A stretch of 64,000 nucleotides of DNA from Paraburkholderia hospita (lineage in GTDB: Bacteria > Pseudomonadota > Gammaproteobacteria > Burkholderiales > Burkholderiaceae): the NCBI RefSeq assembly GCF_002902965.1, contig NZ_CP026106.1:1736001-1800000 (forward strand), given 5' to 3'. The notes under the pieces were generated by a model that was not told the DNA's origin, did no database searches, and saw only the letters and a list, made by a program, of their open reading frames with translations. Shown here in pieces: positions 42,752 through 51,516 of the stretch. The position numbers and the translations under genes were made by a program. Numbering within the stretch: the first letter of the stretch is position 1; every line of letters starts with the position of its first letter.

Positions 42752-42982
42752 ATGCCTGTATACGACTACGAGTGCGCCGAATGCGGCACGTTTGAAGCAT
42801 CGCGGCGCATCGCTGAACGCGACGAACCTGCCAGTTGTCCCCGCTGTGGCACATCGGCGGAACGCGTGCGGGTTGGCGCGCCGGCGTTGCTCGGCAGCGC
42901 GTCGGGCGGTTCGTCGAGCGGCCCATCCGAAGGCGAAGGCGGATATGGCATGCGGCATCGCGGCTGCTCGTGCTGCCCTTGA
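42752..42982 (+). CDS. FmdB-type zinc-ribbon protein
   Basis: A 76-residue protein. MPVYDYECAECGTFE and CPRCGT give the two CxxC pairs of the FmdB regulatory protein family; a Gly/Ser-rich linker follows, then GMRHRGCSCCP. The ATG at 42752 follows GGAACAAG. FmdB was named next to formamidase genes; no such gene is here. Likely a small zinc-binding regulatory or assembly factor. Same strand as the HNH gene, 59 bases behind it. Confidence 0.85.
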   Translation: MPVYDYECAECGTFEASRRIAERDEPASCPRCGTSAERVRVGAPALLGSASGGSSSGPSEGEGGYGMRHRGCSCCP

Positions 42983-43134
42983 GCGCGTGCGAACGGCGCG
43001 GCATGCCCTCGCGCAACGCTCGCGGCTTTCGGCACGCACGGAGCGCAGCTAATCTCTAGCCGCGTCATGCGGGCTGCGCCGATTGCCTCGCGCGAAACCA
43101 CTTCCCCTGACCAACGACGCCCAAAGGTTGCGCC

Positions 43135-44076
43135 ATGCCGCTTCGCCTGCCTCCGCTGAACTCGCTGCGTTTCTTCGAGGCGGCGGCGCGGCACGGCAGC
43201 TTCAAGCTTGCCGCCGCCGAACTGAACGTGACGCCGAGCGCCGTCAGCCACGGCATCGTCGCGCTCGAAGAAGCGCTTGGGGTCGCGCTGTTCGTGCGCG
43301 AGCCGCGCAAGCTGTCGCTGACGCCTGCGGGCGAGCAGTATTTCCCATACATCGCCGAGGCGTTTTCGCTGATCGCGCTCGGCACGCAGCGGCTGCCCGA
43401 CAGCCGCACGCATCGCACGGTGACGGTGAGCTGCGCGCCGACGCTCGCGATGCGCTGGCTCGTGCCGCGCCTGTTCGAGTTTCGCGCGCAGTGGCCGAAC
43501 ATCGACGTTTCCGTCGATACCTCGCGCCGCCAGGTGGGCTTTCCCGTCGACGGCTTCGACTTCGGCATCCGTCTGAGCCGCGGTCCCGTGCCGGGCAGCG
43601 ACTGGAGCCGACTGTTCGGCGAGCGGCTCGTGCCAGTTTGCAGCCCCGCCTATCGCGACACGTTGCGCGATACACATGGCAACATCGACTTGCGCCACGC
43701 CACGCTGATTCACGTCGACACCGCGAGCGAAGACTGGCAGGCGTGGCTGGACGGCGCGGGTGTCCACGATATCGACGCGTCGGGCGGCGTGCGTTTCGAC
43801 ACGATCCAGCTGGCGCTCGAAGCGGCCACGACGGGCATGGGCGTCGCGATCGGCAGACGGCCGCTGGTGAACCGCGAGCTGGACGCCGGCACGCTCGTCG
43901 AAGCCAGCACGCCGACCGTCGATGCGAAGACGGCGTACTGGCTGGTCAGCGCGGAAGGCACGGACTCGCGGCCCGATCTGCAGGCATTCAAGCGCTGGCT
44001 GCTTCACGAAGCGCACGCGTTCGATGACGCTGCTTCAACGGGCGAAGCCATGCACTTTACGACGGCAACCCGCTAG
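43135..44076 (+). CDS. LysR-family transcriptional regulator (GcvA type)
   Basis: A 313-residue regulator. LPPLNSLRFFEAAARHGSFKLAAAELNVTPSAVSHGI is the GcvA/AmpR-like helix-turn-helix (residues 5-41). The effector domain follows, with VTVSCAPTLAMRWLVPRL and the recurring DGFDFGIRLSRG. It precedes an MFS transporter gene on the same strand by 116 bases, so it may control or share a transcript with it. AAAGG precedes the ATG. The ligand is unknown. Confidence 0.9.
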   Translation: MPLRLPPLNSLRFFEAAARHGSFKLAAAELNVTPSAVSHGIVALEEALGVALFVREPRKLSLTPAGEQYFPYIAEAFSLIALGTQRLPDSRTHRTVTVSCAPTLAMRWLVPRLFEFRAQWPNIDVSVDTSRRQVGFPVDGFDFGIRLSRGPVPGSDWSRLFGERLVPVCSPAYRDTLRDTHGNIDLRHATLIHVDTASEDWQAWLDGAGVHDIDASGGVRFDTIQLALEAATTGMGVAIGRRPLVNRELDAGTLVEASTPTVDAKTAYWLVSAEGTDSRPDLQAFKRWLLHEAHAFDDAASTGEAMHFTTATR

Positions 44077-44192
44077 ACATCCACGAGCAACCCGCTCCCC
44101 CTGCGAGTGAATTTTCTTCATCTGTCGCCGAAAACTTTTCGTTTGTCGCGCCTGCTGGCTGCTGCGAGGATGCCGCCAGGAGGAAACAAAAC

Positions 44193-45446
44193 ATGTCAAC
44201 GGCCAAACCCGCTTACGCAGCGCCCCTTAAAAACCCGACGTTTTACGTGATCGTCGCCGCCGCGGTGATCATCAGCGCGGCCATGGGCATCCGGCAGACC
44301 TTCGGTCTCTTCATCGGGCCGTTTTCGTACGATCGCGGCCTGCCCGTGACGCTCGTGGCCTTTGCGATCGCGCTGCACAATCTCGTATGGGGCTTCGCGC
44401 AGCCGTTCGCAGGCGCCGCCGCCGACCGCTACGGCGCCGCGCCCGTCGTCGCGTTCGGCGCTACTACCTTCGCTGCGGGCCTCGCGCTCGCGGCCGGTTC
44501 GCCGTCCGGTATCGCGCTGATTGCGGGGCTTGGGCTGCTGGTCGGCATCGGTGTGAGCTGCACGACGTTCGGCGTCGTGCTGACGGCCGTCGGGCGCGCC
44601 GCGACGCCCGAGCAGCGCAGCATGGCGATGGGCATCGCGAGCGCGGGCGGCTCGCTGGGACAGGTGCTGATGGTGCCGTTCGCGCAACTGGTGCGCGAAA
44701 CGTCGGGCATATCGACGTCGCTCTACGCGCTCGCCTTCCTGATGCTGGTCGCCGCGCCCTTCGGCATGTTGCTCGACCGCCGCAAGGACGTCGGCGCGCC
44801 GCACGTGGCTGCATCACCCGCAGCGGCCACTGTCCCGCCGTTGCGCGAGACGCTCGCGCACGCCATGCGCCATCGCGGCTACCGGCTGCTGACGCTCGGC
44901 TTCTTCACCTGCGGCTTCCAGCTCGCGTTCATCGCCACACACCTGCCCGGCTATCTGACCTTGTGCCACATGCCGATGGGACTCGGCGCCACCGCGCTCG
45001 CACTGATCGGCCTGTTCAACATGGCGGGTAGCTGGGCGTGCGGCTGGCTTGGCGGGCGCTTCCGTCAGCAGCATGTGCTCGGCTGGCTGTATCTGATTCG
45101 CGGGGCGACGATTGCCACGTTCTTCCTGCTGCCGAAGTCGACAGTTTCCGTCGTGCTGTTCGCCGCCGTGATGGGCCTGACGTGGCTCGGCACCGTGCCG
45201 CTCACCAGCGGCCTGATCGCCAAGGTGTTCGGCACGCGGCATCTCGGCACGCTGTTCGGCGTCGTGTTTCTCAGCCACCAGCTGGGTTCGTTCCTCGGCG
45301 CGTGGCTCGGCGGCTACGTGTTCGATGCGACGGGCTCGTACACGCTGATCTGGGCCGCGACGGCATTGGCGGGACTGTTCGCCGCGCTGCTGCATTTCCC
45401 GATCGACGACACCGTCCACGCACCCGTCGAACCGGCGCGTGCCTGA
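44193..45446 (+). CDS. MFS transporter
   Basis: A 417-residue inner-membrane carrier with twelve hydrophobic segments and a central basic loop (residues 195-222). The start IIVAAAVIIS-like first helix MGIRQTFGLFIGPFSYDRG resembles the monocarboxylate/OFA-type subfamily. The ribosome site AGGAGGAA is strong. It follows the GcvA-type LysR gene and is ended by a clear intrinsic terminator at 45495-45520. The substrate could be a small organic acid or drug; nothing in the sequence decides. Confidence 0.88.
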   Translation: MSTAKPAYAAPLKNPTFYVIVAAAVIISAAMGIRQTFGLFIGPFSYDRGLPVTLVAFAIALHNLVWGFAQPFAGAAADRYGAAPVVAFGATTFAAGLALAAGSPSGIALIAGLGLLVGIGVSCTTFGVVLTAVGRAATPEQRSMAMGIASAGGSLGQVLMVPFAQLVRETSGISTSLYALAFLMLVAAPFGMLLDRRKDVGAPHVAASPAAATVPPLRETLAHAMRHRGYRLLTLGFFTCGFQLAFIATHLPGYLTLCHMPMGLGATALALIGLFNMAGSWACGWLGGRFRQQHVLGWLYLIRGATIATFFLLPKSTVSVVLFAAVMGLTWLGTVPLTSGLIAKVFGTRHLGTLFGVVFLSHQLGSFLGAWLGGYVFDATGSYTLIWAATALAGLFAALLHFPIDDTVHAPVEPARA

Positions 45447-45494
45447 GTTTCGCAGAGGCGTTTCCAGAGGCCAGTGTTCAGTATTGGCCATTGA

Positions 45495-45520
45495 CGCGGA
45501 CGGCTCGTGCCGTCCGTTTT
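45495..45520 (+). terminator. Intrinsic terminator after the MFS gene
   Basis: CGGACGGC and GCCGTCCG form an 8-bp perfect stem with a TCGT loop, followed by TTTTTT. Confidence 0.92.
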
Positions 45521-45541
45521 TTGTCTTTTGCCATCCCGCTC

Positions 45542-46534
45542 TCATGCAATGGCGGCAGCTGCCACCTCGCGCTTGCGCGTCGCGTAGCAGCGCCTGACGA
45601 ACATCGCCGCCTGCCGCAGCGCCTGATTCGCCTCGGGCAGGAACGGCGCGAAACATGGCAGTGCGTGCGGCATCGCATGCCATTGCGCGACCTGCACCGT
45701 CACGCCCACGCGATTCAGGCGCGCCGCGAGCGCGAGCGCATCTTCGTACATCGCTTCCGTGTCGCTGATCTGCAGATGGATGGGCGGCAAATCGTGCAGT
45801 TCTCCGCGCGTCGGCGACACATACGGGTCCCACGCGCTCGCGTCGCCGATATACATCTGCGCGGCATGCTGCATCGCCACGCGCGTCGTTGGCCCTGTGC
45901 CGCGCGCGGCGCGCCATGTCGTCGTCAGATCGGCCCACGGCGAGAACAGCACGGCGCCCGCCGGCAATGCCTCGCGCGCGTCGCGCAACGCGGCCAGCAA
46001 CGCGAGCGCCAGCCCGCCGCCCGCCGAGTCGCCCGCGACGACGATCGAATTCGCCGCGATGCCGCGCGCGATCAGCGTGCGGTACGCGTGCAACGCATCC
46101 TCTAGCGCGGCAGGAAACGGATGCTCGGGCGCGAGCCGGTAGTCGGGCGCGAACACGGGCGCGCCGCTATGCGCGGCGAGCGCCGTCGTCACCGCGCGAT
46201 GGGTCGCCGACGATCCAAAGTAATAGCCGCCGCCGTGCAGGTACAGAATCGCGTTCGCGATGGGTCCGGGTCGGGTCGACGGTAAAGTCCACAGCCCGTC
46301 GAGATCGCCATCGCGCACCCTGCGCGAACGCGGATTGAGAAGCGCCGCGAGCCACGCGCCCGGCAACGAGAGCCGGTGCGAGCGCGCGCGCACCCGCGCG
46401 ACATCGGGCGCGGCCGCGCAGCGCGCCCGAGCACGCTGCCCGACGAGCAGCGGCATGGCCATGAGAACGGCACGCGCCTGCCAGCTTGCGGCCATGCGAG
46501 CCGCGAGGCCTTCGATAGCCGGATGGTTCGACAT
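45542..46534 (-). CDS. Alpha/beta hydrolase, hormone-sensitive-lipase type esterase
   Basis: A 330-residue esterase. Oxyanion motif HGGGYYFGSS is near residue 98, the nucleophile Ser is in GDSAGGG near 169, the acid in ISDTEAMYEDA near 255 and the His in WHAMPHAL near 285, the usual HSL family set. No signal peptide, but a hydrophobic N-terminal helix (WQARAVLMAMPLLVG) could associate with membranes. It follows a small gene by 9 bases on the same strand, so the two are cotranscribed. Confidence 0.9.
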   Translation of the reverse strand: MSNHPAIEGLAARMAASWQARAVLMAMPLLVGQRARARCAAAPDVARVRARSHRLSLPGAWLAALLNPRSRRVRDGDLDGLWTLPSTRPGPIANAILYLHGGGYYFGSSATHRAVTTALAAHSGAPVFAPDYRLAPEHPFPAALEDALHAYRTLIARGIAANSIVVAGDSAGGGLALALLAALRDAREALPAGAVLFSPWADLTTTWRAARGTGPTTRVAMQHAAQMYIGDASAWDPYVSPTRGELHDLPPIHLQISDTEAMYEDALALAARLNRVGVTVQVAQWHAMPHALPCFAPFLPEANQALRQAAMFVRRCYATRKREVAAAAIA

Positions 46535-46543
46535 GGCCGCGCC

Positions 46544-46819
46544 TCAGCGTTGCATCGAACCAAAACCGTCGCCCCAGCCGGCGCAACGCGGATAGCGCAC
46601 ACGCGCGCCGATGCGGCACCGCGAAGGCTGCATACGGTAAGCGCGCGCGGCATAGACGGGCGCGCGCTGGTTCGCACACGCGGCGCCTTGCGGCGTGCAG
46701 TCGATATGCACCGCGATCCGCGTGCGGGTGCTGGGATCGTACATATCAAATGCGGCCGGTGTGTGGTTGAACGCATCGTTGCGCTCGACAACTACGTTAA
46801 CTTCTGGAATGCCTTTCAT
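46544..46819 (-). CDS. Small protein of unknown function, 91 aa
   Basis: The ATG at 46819 follows GAGGAGAG. The peptide has an N-terminal MKGIPEVNVVVERNDAF, a central IAVHIDCTPQGAACANQ and a basic, aromatic C-terminus (YRMQPSRCRIGARVRYPRC). It contains four cysteines that could form disulfides or bind metal. No signal peptide is evident. It is the upstream partner of the esterase gene in a two-gene operon. Function unknown. Confidence 0.6.
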   Translation of the reverse strand: MKGIPEVNVVVERNDAFNHTPAAFDMYDPSTRTRIAVHIDCTPQGAACANQRAPVYAARAYRMQPSRCRIGARVRYPRCAGWGDGFGSMQR

Positions 46820-46913
46820 CGCTCTCTCCTCGCCGCGCGTTTCAGCGTGATTGCTGTGCGGTTGAGGAGATTGTGTCGATGCAGAGTGAGGGGAGAATGA
46901 GGACGCGCGGCGC

Positions 46914-47588
46914 TCAGGTTTTCGGCGCTTCGCCGAGCATGACGGTCCAGCCGAGGCCGCGTACATTGCGGATCACCGACTGCCCGAACTTCTTGCGCAC
47001 CGAGTGAATGAGCACGTCGACAGCATTGCTCTCGACTTCCTTGCCCCAGCCGTACAGCTTGTCCTCGAGCTGGTCGCGCGACAGGATCGTGCCGGGCCGT
47101 TCGAGAAACGCAAGCATCAGCGCGAACTCGCGCGCCGACAATACCGACGACACCCCGTTGCAGCACAGCGTGCGCTTATCGAGATCGAGGTTCAGCGCAT
47201 CGTCGCCGAGACGCGACGACGCGTAGCCCGCCTTGCGCCGCAACACGGCGCGCATGCGCGCCATCAGCTCGGGCACGTCGAAGGGTTTGAGCACGTAGTC
47301 GTCGGCGCCGACGTCGAGGCCCTGCACGCGCGCTTCGAGATCGTCGCGCGCCGTGAGGATCAGCACCGGCACCGTGTTGCCCGCCGCGCGGGCCGACCTC
47401 AGCAGTTCGATGCCGCCCATGCCCGGCAAGCCGAGATCGAGCAGGACGACGGTATATTCGGCGGCAGCGATGGCCGCGCTGCCCGCATTGCCGTCGCGCA
47501 CCCAGTCGACGCTGTAGTCAGCGTCCTGCAGCGCGCGCATCAGACTTTGGCCAATCTGCAGATCGTCTTCAACCAGTAGCACTCGCAT
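46914..47588 (-). CDS. OmpR-family response regulator
   Basis: A 224-residue regulator. The receiver domain has acidic pocket EDD, phospho-acceptor Asp51 in LLDLGLPG, Thr79 and Lys101 in VLKPFD. The C-terminal winged helix follows from 125 to 220, ending in the conserved VIRNVRGLGWTVML. The sequence resembles QseB/PmrA/TctD members. The partner is the histidine kinase at 47973-49301, upstream on the same strand but separated by an intrinsic terminator, so the two may be separately promoted. Confidence 0.92.
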   Translation of the reverse strand: MRVLLVEDDLQIGQSLMRALQDADYSVDWVRDGNAGSAAIAAAEYTVVLLDLGLPGMGGIELLRSARAAGNTVPVLILTARDDLEARVQGLDVGADDYVLKPFDVPELMARMRAVLRRKAGYASSRLGDDALNLDLDKRTLCCNGVSSVLSAREFALMLAFLERPGTILSRDQLEDKLYGWGKEVESNAVDVLIHSVRKKFGQSVIRNVRGLGWTVMLGEAPKT

Positions 47589-47780
47589 GATGTCGTGTCC
47601 ACAGCAACGAAGCGTTGTCGTTGGCCCCAGCGCAAGGACCGATCAGCCGCACGGCGTGCTGCGCACTGCGCGCCGGTTTGCGATTCCGGGCCGTGGCCGC
47701 CGGCGCGCCCCACTCCCGCGCACCAGCCAGATCGCATGATAACCGAGCCTGCACAGGCTAAACCGTTCGGTATCGACGAC
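47589..47780. other. Promoter region of the response regulator
   Basis: About 190 bases between the kinase-side terminator and the regulator start. No gene or convincing repeat; the response regulator promoter should be here. Confidence 0.4.
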
Positions 47781-47811
47781 AAAAAAAGGCCGACTGCATA
47801 CGCAGTCGGCC
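47781..47811 (-). terminator. Intrinsic terminator between histidine kinase and response regulator
   Basis: On the minus strand GGCCGACTGC, a 4-base loop, GCAGTCGGCC and then seven T (plus-strand A7 at 47781-47787). It ends the kinase transcript before the regulator gene. Confidence 0.9.
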
Positions 47812-47939
47812 GAAGGATTCTGGCGTGCACCGATCGCCGTGCCAGAACCAGAGGGGCCTGCTCCAACAGTTCCCATCTTAGGCACGGAGAATTAGCAACG
47901 AATGAGCGGCTGACCGCGCTGCGAGCGGCACCACGCTTG

Positions 47940-47985
47940 TGGCACCGCTTATTGCGCCGCTTATTGCACCGCTTACGGCACCGAG
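47940..47985 (-). repeat. 12-bp tandem repeat around the kinase stop codon
   Basis: Four imperfect 12-base units of the type GCGGTGCAATAA run through the end of the kinase gene. Because the period is a multiple of 3, they supply in-frame TAA codons at 47973-47975, 47961-47963 and 47949-47951. Confidence 0.8.
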
Positions 47986-49301
47986 GGAAAACCGATCGAT
48001 GCGACGATCCCCGATTGCCCATCCACACGGTTGCGCAGGCTCGCTTCGCCGCCATACCGGTTCACGATAGCCTGCACGATCGACAAACCGAGCCCGCTGC
48101 CCTCGATCTGCACATTGGCGCGGAAAAACCGGTCGAACACGCGCGGCAGCAGCGCCTCGTCGATGCCAGGCCCGTTATCGACCACCTCGATCCACACCTT
48201 CCCGTCGCGCACCTGGATGCTCAGATCGACCTTGCCGCCATCGGGCGTGTAGCGAATCGCGTTGCTCACCAGGTTGCGCAGCGCGATGCCGATATCGGCG
48301 TCGTTCGCGCGCACAAAAGCGCTCGTCATCTCGTCGGCGCCGATGTCGATGCCGCGCTGCATCGCGATCGGCAGGACTTCGGCCACGGCGTCGACGACCA
48401 CCTCCGACACGTCGACGCGCGTCAGCGTGTCCGGTTTCATCGCCGCATCGGCGCGCGCGAGCCGCAGCAGCTGCGCGATCATCCGGCCGCTGCGCCGGAT
48501 GCCGCTTTGCAGTTCGCGGAAGCGCTCCTGGTTGCCGGGCGCGATATGCGGCTGCAGGTTGTCCGCCTGCAACTGCAACGCGGTAAGCGGCGTGCGCAGC
48601 TCATGCGCCGCGTCGGCGATGAACTTCCGCTCGCCCTCGATGGACTGTTCGAGCCGCTCGATCATCTTGTTGATCGACAGGATGAACGGGCGTATCTCCG
48701 TCGGCACGCCCGAGGTAGACAGCTGCTCGAAATGCGCCATGTCGATGGCCTGTACCTGTCTGCCGAGCCGCGTCAGGCGCCTCAGCGCGCGCCGTACGAC
48801 GAGCAGCACGGCGATCCACACCAGCGGCACGAGCACGATCATCGGCCACAGCGTATTCAGCGAGCGCGCTTCCGCGAGGTCCTGGCGCACGCGCGAACGC
48901 TGTGCGACCTGGACGACCATCGACGGCTCGCGCAGCGTGTAGATGCGCCAGCTCTCGCCGTTCACCATCGCATTCGTGAAGCCCGGCTCGGCCTCGCGCG
49001 GCAACGGGAGTGAGGGGTCGGTCGAGCGGTACGGCGTATCGATGCCGTCCTTCCAGACCGTGAGATAGACATCGCGCTCCGGCTGCGAGCCGCGTGCGGG
49101 CGTGGTGGGCAGCGCATCGGCGAGGCCGCTGTGATACAGGCGCGTGGCCACCTGTTCGAGACGCAGATCGAGCAGCGCGCTCATGCCGGCTTTGGCAAGC
49201 TGCCATGAGCTGATGCCCTGCACCACGCCGACGACGCTCACCAGCACACAGAGGGCGAGCACGAGTTGATTTCTGAGGGAGCGGATCTTGGGCATGGACA
49301 T
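47973..49301 (-). CDS. Sensor histidine kinase (QseC-like)
   Basis: A 442-residue membrane kinase. Transmembrane helices at about 10-31 and 152-170 enclose a periplasmic sensor of some 120 residues. After a HAMP-like linker come the H box FIADAAHELRTPLTAL with His233, N box NLVSNAIRYTPDGG near 345, G1 DNGPGID and G2 GSGLGLSIV. Pairs with the response regulator downstream. No strong ribosome site precedes the first ATG; the second Met at residue 3 is possible. Signal unknown. Confidence 0.9.
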   Translation of the reverse strand: MSMPKIRSLRNQLVLALCVLVSVVGVVQGISSWQLAKAGMSALLDLRLEQVATRLYHSGLADALPTTPARGSQPERDVYLTVWKDGIDTPYRSTDPSLPLPREAEPGFTNAMVNGESWRIYTLREPSMVVQVAQRSRVRQDLAEARSLNTLWPMIVLVPLVWIAVLLVVRRALRRLTRLGRQVQAIDMAHFEQLSTSGVPTEIRPFILSINKMIERLEQSIEGERKFIADAAHELRTPLTALQLQADNLQPHIAPGNQERFRELQSGIRRSGRMIAQLLRLARADAAMKPDTLTRVDVSEVVVDAVAEVLPIAMQRGIDIGADEMTSAFVRANDADIGIALRNLVSNAIRYTPDGGKVDLSIQVRDGKVWIEVVDNGPGIDEALLPRVFDRFFRANVQIEGSGLGLSIVQAIVNRYGGEASLRNRVDGQSGIVASIGFPSVP

Positions 49302-49465
49302 GGTCTGATGCGTGCCGTCCGGTGAGAGTTGTGCAAACGGGATTGAACGCCAGGACTGACGTGCCGCGATGTATTGACGGTCGGCGGCGCTTCCTTGTTG
49401 GCGAGCCTGTCGGCGAGCCGATTCTACACCGCACTACACGCTCTTCTGGTTGTAGAGACAATGAT

Positions 49466-49495
49466 GCGGGCGCGCAGATTTCTCTGCGCGCCCGC
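49466..49495. terminator. Strong GC-rich hairpin between DUF4148 gene and kinase gene
   Basis: A 13-bp perfect stem (GCGGGCGCGCAGA / TCTGCGCGCCCGC) with loop TTTC, 38 bases after the DUF4148 stop. T tract is weak on both strands. Confidence 0.6.
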
Positions 49496-49532
49496 GGTTT
49501 AAATCGATCGGATTGCCGGGTTTGGCGGCCCT

Positions 49533-49841
49533 TCAATGTCCGACGTAAATCGACTTCATCCCGACATCATATTGAGGATGGAAGGCCGCTCCGCCTTGCG
49601 ATGCGCCGTCCGCGACGCCGCCATATCCGTCCGCGTGCTGCGCGTCGAGACGCGCCTGCGCAGCTTCGAGGTTCGCTGGATAGTGCGCCTTGTCGCCAAT
49701 CGGGTTGTAGCCCGCGCTTTCCAGCTGTGTGAGTTGCGCCTCGACTTCGGCGCGCGAGATGGGCGCCGTGGTTTGCGCAAACGAGGCGATGGGCAGTGCA
49801 AGCAACACGGCGACTGCAGCGGTCTGAATCAGCGTTTTCAT
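49533..49841 (-). CDS. DUF4148 exported protein
   Basis: A 102-residue protein with a signal peptide (MKTLIQTAAVAVLLALPIAS, cleavage after SFA) and the DUF4148 signature ISRAEVEAQLTQLESAGYNP followed by YPANLEAAQARLDAQ. DUF4148 proteins are small periplasmic proteins abundant in Burkholderiaceae, of unknown function. Ribosome site GGAGGG. The ending MKSIYVGH is also typical. Confidence 0.9.
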   Translation of the reverse strand: MKTLIQTAAVAVLLALPIASFAQTTAPISRAEVEAQLTQLESAGYNPIGDKAHYPANLEAAQARLDAQHADGYGGVADGASQGGAAFHPQYDVGMKSIYVGH

Positions 49842-49949
49842 GATGTTTCCCTCCGGGTTATTGGCTCGATGAGCCTTGCGATGAAGTTCATCGTAGAGAT
49901 CGAAAATTAGAAATAAATGAGCGCCCGTTCCGGCGCGCTCCTCGCGTGC

Positions 49950-50228
49950 CTAGCGCCAGTAGCCATAGCCGTAATAGCCGCGGTATCCATAGTGCGGATG
50001 CCCCCAGTAGCCGACTACGACGGGCGGCGCGTACACAGGCGGAGGCGGCGCGTAGTACACGGGCGGCGGCACATACACAGGGTACGGCGCGACCGAGACG
50101 ACGGGCATGACGGGGACGACAGGCGCAACCGGTCCAATCCCGACGCCGACGAACACGTGTGCCTGCGCGGCGCTCACAAGTCCCAAGCCGAGCAATGCGG
50201 CGACTGCAATGTGGCGAATCCCTTTCAT
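49950..50228 (-). CDS. Pro/Val/Tyr-rich exported protein
   Basis: A 92-residue protein starting at 50228 with AGGAGAAC upstream. Signal peptide MKGIRHIAVAALLGLGLVSA, cleavage after AQA. The mature part is dominated by short repeats with Val, Pro, Tyr and Gly (VYVPPPVYYAPPPPVYAPP, then GYRGYYGYGYW), which suggests an extended envelope protein. Similar proteins are annotated as hypothetical throughout the genus; no function is known. Confidence 0.8.
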   Translation of the reverse strand: MKGIRHIAVAALLGLGLVSAAQAHVFVGVGIGPVAPVVPVMPVVSVAPYPVYVPPPVYYAPPPPVYAPPVVVGYWGHPHYGYRGYYGYGYWR

Positions 50229-50550
50229 GTTGTTCTCCTGGACATTCGATGGCGTATCAGTGATGCATCGGTTGATTCGCATTCTGTGCGCCGATAGTGA
50301 GCAAAGAATTAGCCTCCAGATCACGCTCGAAAATCGTTATGGCACACCGTGACATAACGGTTAATCGCATGCCCGGCGCACTCATTTCCCGCTAATTCAT
50401 CGCGCCTACGATTCATCCCGTCGATGCAGCGCCATGGTCGAAAGCGACGAAACGGCAAGCAGCACAAAGCCCGCGCATCGCAGTCACGCAGCCGTGCGAA
50501 TCCCATTTTCGCCAGCGCGTTTCCTTATCGCACTACTGAAGGAGCACATC
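50229..50550. other. Divergent intergenic region with an inverted repeat
   Basis: About 320 bases before the DUF3563 gene. CGTTATG at 50335-50341 and CATAACG at 50353-50359 form an inverted repeat with an 11-base centre, in an AT-rich context; it may be an operator. No gene is supported; the upstream frame extension of DUF3563 lacks a ribosome site. Confidence 0.4.
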
Positions 50551-50736
50551 ATGTTCAACCAGCTCACACACCGTCTTGGCACGCTGTTCACGTCCTCGCG
50601 CGACAGCGAACGCGAAGCGTGGCTCGCATCGTCGACCGATCTCGCCGATCTCGAACGCCGCCAGCGCATGCTCGACGACAGCAGCTATCCGTTTCACGTG
50701 AATTCGAACCTCGCGCCGCGCGACTGGATTGCGTGA
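50551..50736 (+). CDS. DUF3563 family small protein
   Basis: A 61-residue protein with AAGGAG upstream. The conserved pattern DSEREAWLASSTDLADLERRQRMLD matches DUF3563, a family of short cytoplasmic proteins of beta-proteobacteria that are strongly expressed; function unknown. It is 42 bases before the TerB-like gene, and the two may form an operon. Confidence 0.88.
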   Translation: MFNQLTHRLGTLFTSSRDSEREAWLASSTDLADLERRQRMLDDSSYPFHVNSNLAPRDWIA

Positions 50737-50778
50737 TGCACCCCGCAGCCAATCGAATCGAAGTAAAGGAGATCTGAA

Positions 50779-51234
50779 ATGCGTCACTATCGAAGCGACA
50801 GTCCCGAGGCTGCGGCCCGCATCGTGGCCGCCTGCCTGCTGTCGGACGGACACGTCGGCGTCGACGAGCTCGAAGCACTGGAGCGTTACGGGATGGAAGC
50901 GCGGCTGAAGATGCACCGCGGACAACTGCTCGTCGTCATGCAGCAGATGTGCGAGGACCTGACGTCGACGGCCTATCTGAACTGGGGCGACACCTGCCGC
51001 CTCGACCCCGCCGTGATTTTCTGTCTCGCGCAGGACGTCAGGGACTGGCGGCTGCGCCGCGAAGTCATGGCGCTGTGCAACGAAGGCGCACACGCGGACG
51101 GACATCTGTCCGAAGGCGAAGCGGCGTTCATTCAACTGTTGCGCGCGGCGTGGCAGATGCCCGAAGCGTACGACGTGCACGACACGCGGAGTTTGCGCCG
51201 CAAACTGAAGCTCGTACCGATTCAGCCGGGCTGA
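50779..51234 (+). CDS. TerB-like protein
   Basis: A 151-residue helical protein with the TerB fold features: AARIVAACLLSDGHVGVDELEALERYG at residues 11-38 carrying an acidic loop, and a second acidic loop ALCNEGAHADGHLSEGEAAFIQLL at about 97-121. TerB-like proteins bind metal or other Ter proteins; here no tellurite-resistance cluster is adjacent, so a stress or metal-related role is likely. AAGGAG ribosome site. Transcribed with the DUF3563 gene. Confidence 0.82.
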   Translation: MRHYRSDSPEAAARIVAACLLSDGHVGVDELEALERYGMEARLKMHRGQLLVVMQQMCEDLTSTAYLNWGDTCRLDPAVIFCLAQDVRDWRLRREVMALCNEGAHADGHLSEGEAAFIQLLRAAWQMPEAYDVHDTRSLRRKLKLVPIQPG

Positions 51235-51261
51235 ACGCCCATCACTTTCTCTCAACCCACT

Positions 51262-51304
51262 GCGCTTTCCCGCCGACGCATCATGTGCCGAGGCGGGAAA
51301 GCGC
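51262..51304 (+). terminator. Hairpin after the TerB-like gene
   Basis: GCGCTTTCCCGCC and GGCGGGAAAGCGC pair over 13 bp around a 17-base loop, 27 bases after the stop; only a short T-poor tail follows. Confidence 0.5.
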
Positions 51305-51516
51305 TTCACGCATGGGTTCAACAGATACCCTGACGATGCCGTCGAGCGGTGTATCCCGCTGTATCCAATTCCAGCCGCTAGCCTGTGTGTCGCTCGCATA
51401 GCACGAATCCGCCTATCGATAGCGCAATCCGCCTGGACACCTTCGCACGAAATGTCAGTTCTCTTTGCGCGAGCGCGCTGCTTGAATGAACGTTCCCACT
51501 TACACGGAGACGTCAG

